NCBI GenBank assembly: GCA_900770395.1
Contig: CAAGKM010000025.1
Location: 1 to 43,195 of the forward strand
Direction: 5' to 3'
Length of the DNA: 43,195 nt
Source of the DNA: an uncultured Prevotella sp.
GTDB lineage: Bacteria > Bacteroidota > Bacteroidia > Bacteroidales > Bacteroidaceae
Shown here: positions 39,643-43,195 of the stretch, piece after piece
How the letters are laid out: each line of letters starts with the position of its first letter
How positions within the stretch are numbered: position 1 is the stretch's first letter
Notes under the pieces: generated by a model
Told to the model about the DNA's origin: nothing
Databases searched by the model: none
What the model saw: the letters and a program-made list of their open reading frames with translations, nothing else
Made by a program: the position numbers and the translations under genes

Positions 39643-41784
39643 ATGGAATCAAAAGACAAGATATTTGCAGGGCTGATAGCAAAAGCTCTTGGCATAAGGG
39701 TGCAGCAGGTGGAGAATGTGATAAAACTCCTTAACGATGGCTGCACGATACCGTTTATAAGCCGTTACCGCAAGGAGGTGACGGGCAATCTCGACGAGGT
39801 GCAGGTGGCTGAGATAAGCAACGGACTGGACAGGCTGCGCGAGATGGACAAGCGCAAGCAGACAATGCTTACATCCATTGAGGAGCAGGGAAAGCTGACC
39901 GGCGAGCTGCGGCAGCGCATTGAAGGATGTTGGGACAGCACGGAGCTGGAAGACATCTATCTGCCCTATAAGCCGAAGCGCAAGACCCGTGCCGCCATGG
40001 CGCGCGAACGGGGACTGGAACCGCTTGCCGACATGCTTCTTCAGCAGCAGGAGCAAATGAACATTGAACTGTTGGCAAGGAAGTTTGTGGATGGCGGCAA
40101 GGGAGTGAGCACGGTGGACGATGCCCTGCAGGGAGCACGCGACATTGTGGCTGAGCGTGTGAGCGAAGATGAGCACTCGCGCCTTGTGGTGCGCGCCAAT
40201 TTCAGGCGCAATGCCGTGATAACCTCAAAGGTGGTTAAAGGAAAGGAGGAGGAAGGACAGAAGTATCTCGACTACTTTGACTTCTCTGAGCGGCTCGACC
40301 GTTGTCCGAGCCACCGCCTGCTTGCCATGCGCCGTGGTGAGAGCGAGGGCATACTGCGCATATCCATTGACGGTGAGCAGGATTATTGCATCGACAAGCT
40401 GTGTAGGCATATACTTAAGCGCCGCCCGTCGCCGGCTGCCCCTCATCTGCGTCAGGCTGTAGAGGACGGATTTAAGCGGTTGCTGCGTCCGTCTATAGAA
40501 ACGGAGTTTGCAGCCATGAGCAAGCAGAATGCCGATGAAGAGGCAATACGTATATTTGCCCGCAATCTTGAACAGCTGTTGCTGGCTGCTCCGTTGGGGC
40601 AGAAGCGGGTGATGGGCATCGACCCTGGATTCCGCACAGGCTGTAAGGTGGTGTGTCTTGATGCCGAGGGCAATCTGCTTCATCATGAAGCCATCTTTCC
40701 GCATCCGCCGAAGGGAGATGTCGCAGGTGCAGCCCAACGTGTGCGGCATCTTGCCCGCAGTTATGCCGTTGAGGCTATATCCATAGGCAATGGCACGGCA
40801 AGCCGCGAGACCGAAGACTTCATCCGTTCGCTGCATCTCGACGGGGTGGACGTGTTTGTGGTGAGCGAGGATGGTGCCTCCATTTACAGTGCCTCGAAGA
40901 CAGCCAGGGAGGAATTCCCCGATGAGGATGTCACCGTCAGGGGAGCGGTGTCGATAGGCAGGCGGCTTATGGACCCTTTGGCAGAGCTGGTGAAGATTGA
41001 TGCCAAGAGCATCGGGGTGGGGCAGTATCAGTATGATGTCAACCAGACAGCGCTCAAACAGTCGCTCGACCGCACCGTGGAGCATTGTGTCAACCTCGTG
41101 GGAGTGAATGTCAACACAGCCAGCAAGCAGTTGCTTTCCTATGTCTCCGGTCTTGGTCCCCAGCTTGCTCAGAACATCGTCGACTATCGTGCTGCCAACG
41201 GAGCCTTTACCACAAGGCGCCAGTTGCTCAAGGTGCCGCGTATGGGTGCCAAGGCATTTGAGCAGTCTGCCGGTTTCCTGCGTGTGTGCGGAGGCTGTCA
41301 GCCGTTGGATAACTCTGCGGTGCATCCCGAGCGCTATCCCATTGTAGAACGGATGGCAAAGGATGTTGGCTGCACCGTGGCGCAGCTTATGGACGATGCC
41401 GGCAAACGCCGCAGCATCGACATCAGCCGTTATGTCTCTGATGAGGTGGGACTGCCCACATTGCAGGATATAATGAGCGAGCTTGAAAAGCCCGGACTCG
41501 ACCCGCGTGGCGTGGCTGAGCAGTTCTCATTCGACTCCTCTGTGAAGGAGCTTGAGGATGTCCACGCAGGAATGGTGCTGCCGGGCATAGTCACCAACAT
41601 CACCAATTTCGGTTGCTTTGTCGACGTGGGTGTTCATACTCAGGGCTTGGTGCATGTGTCGCAGCTTGCCGACCGTTTTGTCAAGGATCCCAACGAGGTG
41701 GTGGTGCTCCATCAGCATGTCACAGTGAAAGTGATGGAGGTTGACCTCCGTCGCCGCCGTATGTCGCTCACCATGCGCGTATGA
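39643..41784 (+). CDS. tex: Tex-family S1 RNA-binding protein (transcription accessory)
   Basis: 713 residues, standard length. Order of parts: N-terminal helical domain (VQQVENVIKLLNDGCTIPFISRYRKEVTG, DELxD-type PYKPKRKTRAAMARERGLEPLADML), YqgF-like core (VMGIDPGFRTGCKVVCLDAEGNLL, near residue 322; ISIGNGTASRETE), the highly conserved SIGRRLMDPLAELVKIDAKSIGVGQYQYDV, two helix-hairpin-helix units (VNVNTASKQLLSYVSGLGPQLAQNIVDYR, LLKVPRMGAKAFEQSAGFLRV) and a C-terminal S1 domain (GIVTNITNFGCFVDVGVHTQGLVHVSQLADRFV). It binds nucleic acid and affects transcript fate. Confidence 0.96.
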   Translation: MESKDKIFAGLIAKALGIRVQQVENVIKLLNDGCTIPFISRYRKEVTGNLDEVQVAEISNGLDRLREMDKRKQTMLTSIEEQGKLTGELRQRIEGCWDSTELEDIYLPYKPKRKTRAAMARERGLEPLADMLLQQQEQMNIELLARKFVDGGKGVSTVDDALQGARDIVAERVSEDEHSRLVVRANFRRNAVITSKVVKGKEEEGQKYLDYFDFSERLDRCPSHRLLAMRRGESEGILRISIDGEQDYCIDKLCRHILKRRPSPAAPHLRQAVEDGFKRLLRPSIETEFAAMSKQNADEEAIRIFARNLEQLLLAAPLGQKRVMGIDPGFRTGCKVVCLDAEGNLLHHEAIFPHPPKGDVAGAAQRVRHLARSYAVEAISIGNGTASRETEDFIRSLHLDGVDVFVVSEDGASIYSASKTAREEFPDEDVTVRGAVSIGRRLMDPLAELVKIDAKSIGVGQYQYDVNQTALKQSLDRTVEHCVNLVGVNVNTASKQLLSYVSGLGPQLAQNIVDYRAANGAFTTRRQLLKVPRMGAKAFEQSAGFLRVCGGCQPLDNSAVHPERYPIVERMAKDVGCTVAQLMDDAGKRRSIDISRYVSDEVGLPTLQDIMSELEKPGLDPRGVAEQFSFDSSVKELEDVHAGMVLPGIVTNITNFGCFVDVGVHTQGLVHVSQLADRFVKDPNEVVVLHQHVTVKVMEVDLRRRRMSLTMRV

Positions 41785-41881
41785 GTCGGTGTTTTAGCAA
41801 AAAACTGCAAAAAAACAATAAATCAATGTTTCTTTTGCGTTTTTTAGGTTAACGTGCAACTTCAGTTCATATAAAAAGCTG

Positions 41882-41889
41882 TATCTTTG
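41882..41889 (+). promoter_or_regulatory. -7 element of the Cys-rich protein gene
   Basis: TATCTTTG, giving a leader of about 120 bases before the ATG at 42015. The leader contains GATAAGCTGC and a CAAGC-AA-GCTTG palindrome (41941-41952). Confidence 0.6.
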
Positions 41890-42014
41890 CAAAAGATAAG
41901 CTGCATCTCGGCATAGCATTGACTTCGTCGAACGTTGTTTCAAGCAAGCTTGATGTCTCTGCTCTTGATTTGCATTATCTATAATAAAAATAAGTATAAC
42001 AAAAACAGAGAATT

Positions 42015-42371
42015 ATGAAAAAGAGTATTTTAATTTTATGCATGGCGTTGGTATCGGTGATGGTGTCAGCCCAGAACGACAAGAAGACAGTTACCACCTC
42101 AACAAAGGCTGAGTGCTGCCAAAAGGCAGACTGCAAGAAGGATTGCAAGAATTGCAAAAATCTGGAATGTAAGAAGAATGGTTGCAAAACGGCCGACTGC
42201 AAGAAGAATTGCAGTCAGGCAAACTGCAAGGACAAGCAGGCTTGTTGCAAGAATGCTTCCGGTTGCAAGAATGCTTCCGGTTGCAAGAACGCTTCTGGTT
42301 GCAAGAACGCTTCTGGTTGCAAGAACGCTTCCGGTTGTAAGAATGCTTTAGATAGCAAGAAAACCAAATAA
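42015..42371 (+). CDS. Secreted Cys/Lys-rich tandem-repeat protein
   Basis: 118 residues. A clear signal peptide (MKKSILILCMALVSVMVSAQ) with a probable cut after VSA leaves about 98 residues, of which 17 are Cys and about 25 Lys. The first half has irregular C-K units (ECCQKADCKKDCKNCKNLEC, KKNGCKTADCKKNC); the second half is five units of CKNASG, nearly identical, then CKNALD. No known family was recognised. The many C-K and C-x2/5-C pairs suggest metal binding or a disulfide-rich secreted protein; the periplasmic location argues for disulfides or scavenging of metal at the cell surface. Close spacing of Lys and Cys resembles metallothionein-type composition but not any motif I can name. It stands alone with its own promoter. 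Confidence 0.8.
   Translation: MKKSILILCMALVSVMVSAQNDKKTVTTSTKAECCQKADCKKDCKNCKNLECKKNGCKTADCKKNCSQANCKDKQACCKNASGCKNASGCKNASGCKNASGCKNASGCKNALDSKKTK
42244..42351 (+). repeat. 18-base tandem repeat coding CKNASG
   Basis: Five in-frame 18-base units plus one diverged unit (TGCAAGAAYGCTTCYGGT pattern). Third-position changes only (C/T) between units, so the protein repeat is kept while the DNA varies a little. Copy number could change by slippage without breaking the frame. Confidence 0.88.
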
Positions 42372-42393
42372 GTGTTGTGACGAATAGTCTCAT

Positions 42394-42412
42394 GCGAAAA
42401 TATTTTTTTCGC
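42394..42412 (+). terminator. Terminator-like hairpin after the Cys-rich gene
   Basis: GCGAAAA and TTTTCGC form a perfect 7-bp stem with a 5-base loop, 22 bases after the stop codon. Weak in GC but T-rich in its second half. Confidence 0.6.
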
Positions 42413-42423
42413 AAATTATCTTC

Positions 42424-42495
42424 CATCTTCCACTCTGTTGTGTGTAAATATAGCGTTTTAAAGATGATTACAGACTCAAAACAGAGTGGAAGATG
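42424..42495. repeat. 16-bp perfect inverted repeat with 40-base loop
   Basis: CATCTTCCACTCTGTT (42424-42439) is the exact complement of 42480-42495. The spacer is 40 bases and the second arm is followed by TTTTATTG. It could be a second terminator, the end structure of a small RNA, or the remains of a palindromic element. Confidence 0.75.
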
Positions 42496-42542
42496 TTTTA
42501 TTGTATATAAGAATGTATTATGTAATAAATATTCTGAAAAAT

Positions 42543-42585
42543 AACCGCTTAAATTTTTCTTGAAATAGAAAAACAAGTGGCGGTT
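42543..42585. repeat. AT-rich hairpin
   Basis: AACCGC (42543-42548) pairs with GCGGTT (42580-42585), and inner CTT...TTTTC pairs with GAAAA...AAG, giving an interrupted stem followed by TTTAT. Terminator-like. Confidence 0.5.
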
Positions 42586-42639
42586 TTATGGTGTTTTTTT
42601 CCAAAATAAATGGTTTTTTCCACGAATATAGGTGATATC

Positions 42640-42710
42640 GCCAACGGAGTTAACTTACTTTGCCAACGGAGTTAACTTACTTTGCCAACGAAGTTAACTT
42701 ACTTTGGCAA
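42640..42710 (+). repeat. 22-base tandem repeats (three and a partial)
   Basis: GCCAACGGAGTTAACTTACT at 42640, 42662 and 42684 (the third with one change), with a partial GGCAACGAA at 42706; period 22 bases. Each unit includes the palindrome GTTAAC. There are no variable spacers. Confidence 0.85.
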
Positions 42711-43195
42711 CGAACATATGTTCATTTCACCTCAGAAACAAGCAAAAATACCGTTTTTTCGATGCTTTTTTATGAAGAAAAAATACATTGATGTTTTAAC
42801 TGCTTGATTAACAGTGTGATATGAATATCTGAAATTTCGCGTATTTGAAACCAAAGATACGCTTGGATGATTTTAAGCGATTCTTCAGAGCTTCTTTGTC
42901 ATAATATTTTACTGCTGTGCGTCTGCCTATCTGCTGGTGGAGAATATGATATTAGGACGAGGTGTGCAAAATTCAAACATGTGAAAAATATATGCCATTC
43001 ACTCACCGTGTTTTGCTACTTTCCGCATAATTTCTTTCATAAAACTGCTTGATTCTCAACTTTATTTATTAACTTTGGATAAGTTACTCTCGCTCAACAA
43101 AAAATATTAAAATTTCATTTTTTGTTTTGTTTTGTGCTCCCTTATTCGTCACTTTGCAGGCGGGAATATATAAAAACAATCTCTAAGCTTAATTA

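Larger units (their letters stand above)
42372..43195. other. Gene-free, hairpin- and repeat-rich stretch at the window end
   Basis: 824 bases. It contains a terminator-like hairpin (42394-42412), a 16-bp perfect inverted repeat (42424-42439 with 42480-42495), an AT-rich hairpin (42543-42585), 22-base tandem repeats (42640-42710), a perfect 12-bp palindrome GAACATATGTTC (42711-42722) and a 12-base direct repeat AACTGCTTGATT (42797-42808 and 43043-43054). On the minus strand 43195-42800 a 42-residue stretch free of stops (ending near 42823) reads like protein (IGRRTAVKYYDKEALKNRL, IFGFKYAKF) and could be the remnant of a gene, but nothing was recognised. Near 43149-43156 TCACTTTG could be a promoter for a gene beyond the window. 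Confidence 0.6.

Noticed and set aside
40225..41325. Long antisense frame inside tex
   Set aside because: It lies wholly opposite a clearly conserved gene and its translation shows no family; a by-product of codon bias in the real frame.
42867..43052. 61-residue plus-strand frame near the window end
   Set aside because: Composition rich in Cys/His/Leu without pattern; no promoter placed for it and no family recognised.

Overview
The window looks like a chromosomal segment of a Bacteroidales bacterium, most likely a Prevotella-type organism (Prevotellaceae). The signs are promoters of the form TTTG-N19/20-TAnnTTTG in front of many genes, the near absence of Shine-Dalgarno sites, a hemin-uptake locus of the HmuRSTUV type, a fimbrillin-type lipoprotein, a Reg_prop/Y_Y_Y sensor fused to an AraC-type HTH, a secreted protein with a type IX-like C-terminal tail, and two housekeeping gene orders that I recognise from Bacteroidales. 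The species cannot be fixed from sequence reading alone.

Layout. 1-1356: 3' part of a helicase carrying WG-type repeats. 1437-2438: YitT-type membrane protein. 2550-13030: iron/heme acquisition block on the minus strand, in transcription order a PepSY membrane protein, the CobN-like HmuS, HmuT, HmuU, HmuV, a calycin-like lipoprotein and the TonB-dependent receptor. Two promoters in this block share a 19-base element at the same spacing. 13145-14711: ribD and a sugar O-acetyltransferase. 14891-15438: a DUF4160/DUF2442 pair. 15501-18081: strong hairpins, a 55-residue peptide gene overlapping a fimbrillin-type lipoprotein whose C-terminus resembles a diversity-generating-retroelement target, three 23-base repeats, and an HU-like protein. 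18093-22481: ftsX-DUF3098-uppP-truB-queA-folK operon. 22663-28377: radical SAM protein, transmembrane one-component regulator, nadB and a second small peptide gene. 28390-31051: GLUG-repeat secreted protein, a roughly 300-bp near-palindrome in its probable leader, and tRNA-His. 31142-37467: rlmN-pdxA-flippase-like gene, then sigma-54 activator-lptE-TPR-secG. 37687-41784: flavodoxin-type protein, CNNM/CorC-like transporter and tex. 42015-42371: a secreted Cys/Lys-rich repeat protein. The last 820 bases are non-coding and repeat-rich.

How it fits together. The heme block is a coherent uptake system: receptor and lipoprotein at the surface, HmuT/U/V as membrane partners (U and V resembling ExbB/ExbD), HmuS as a membrane-anchored chelatase-like enzyme acting on heme, and a PepSY membrane protein as a possible reductase or accessory. 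The least explained material is (a) two short peptides sharing a Y-x-x-P ... ILAGS pattern, each directly beside a secreted or surface adhesin-like gene; (b) the candidate hypervariable C-terminus followed by hairpin-forming repeats; (c) the long near-palindrome behind a textbook promoter; and (d) the secreted Cys-rich tandem-repeat protein. All functional statements are from motif recognition by eye; no database search was run.
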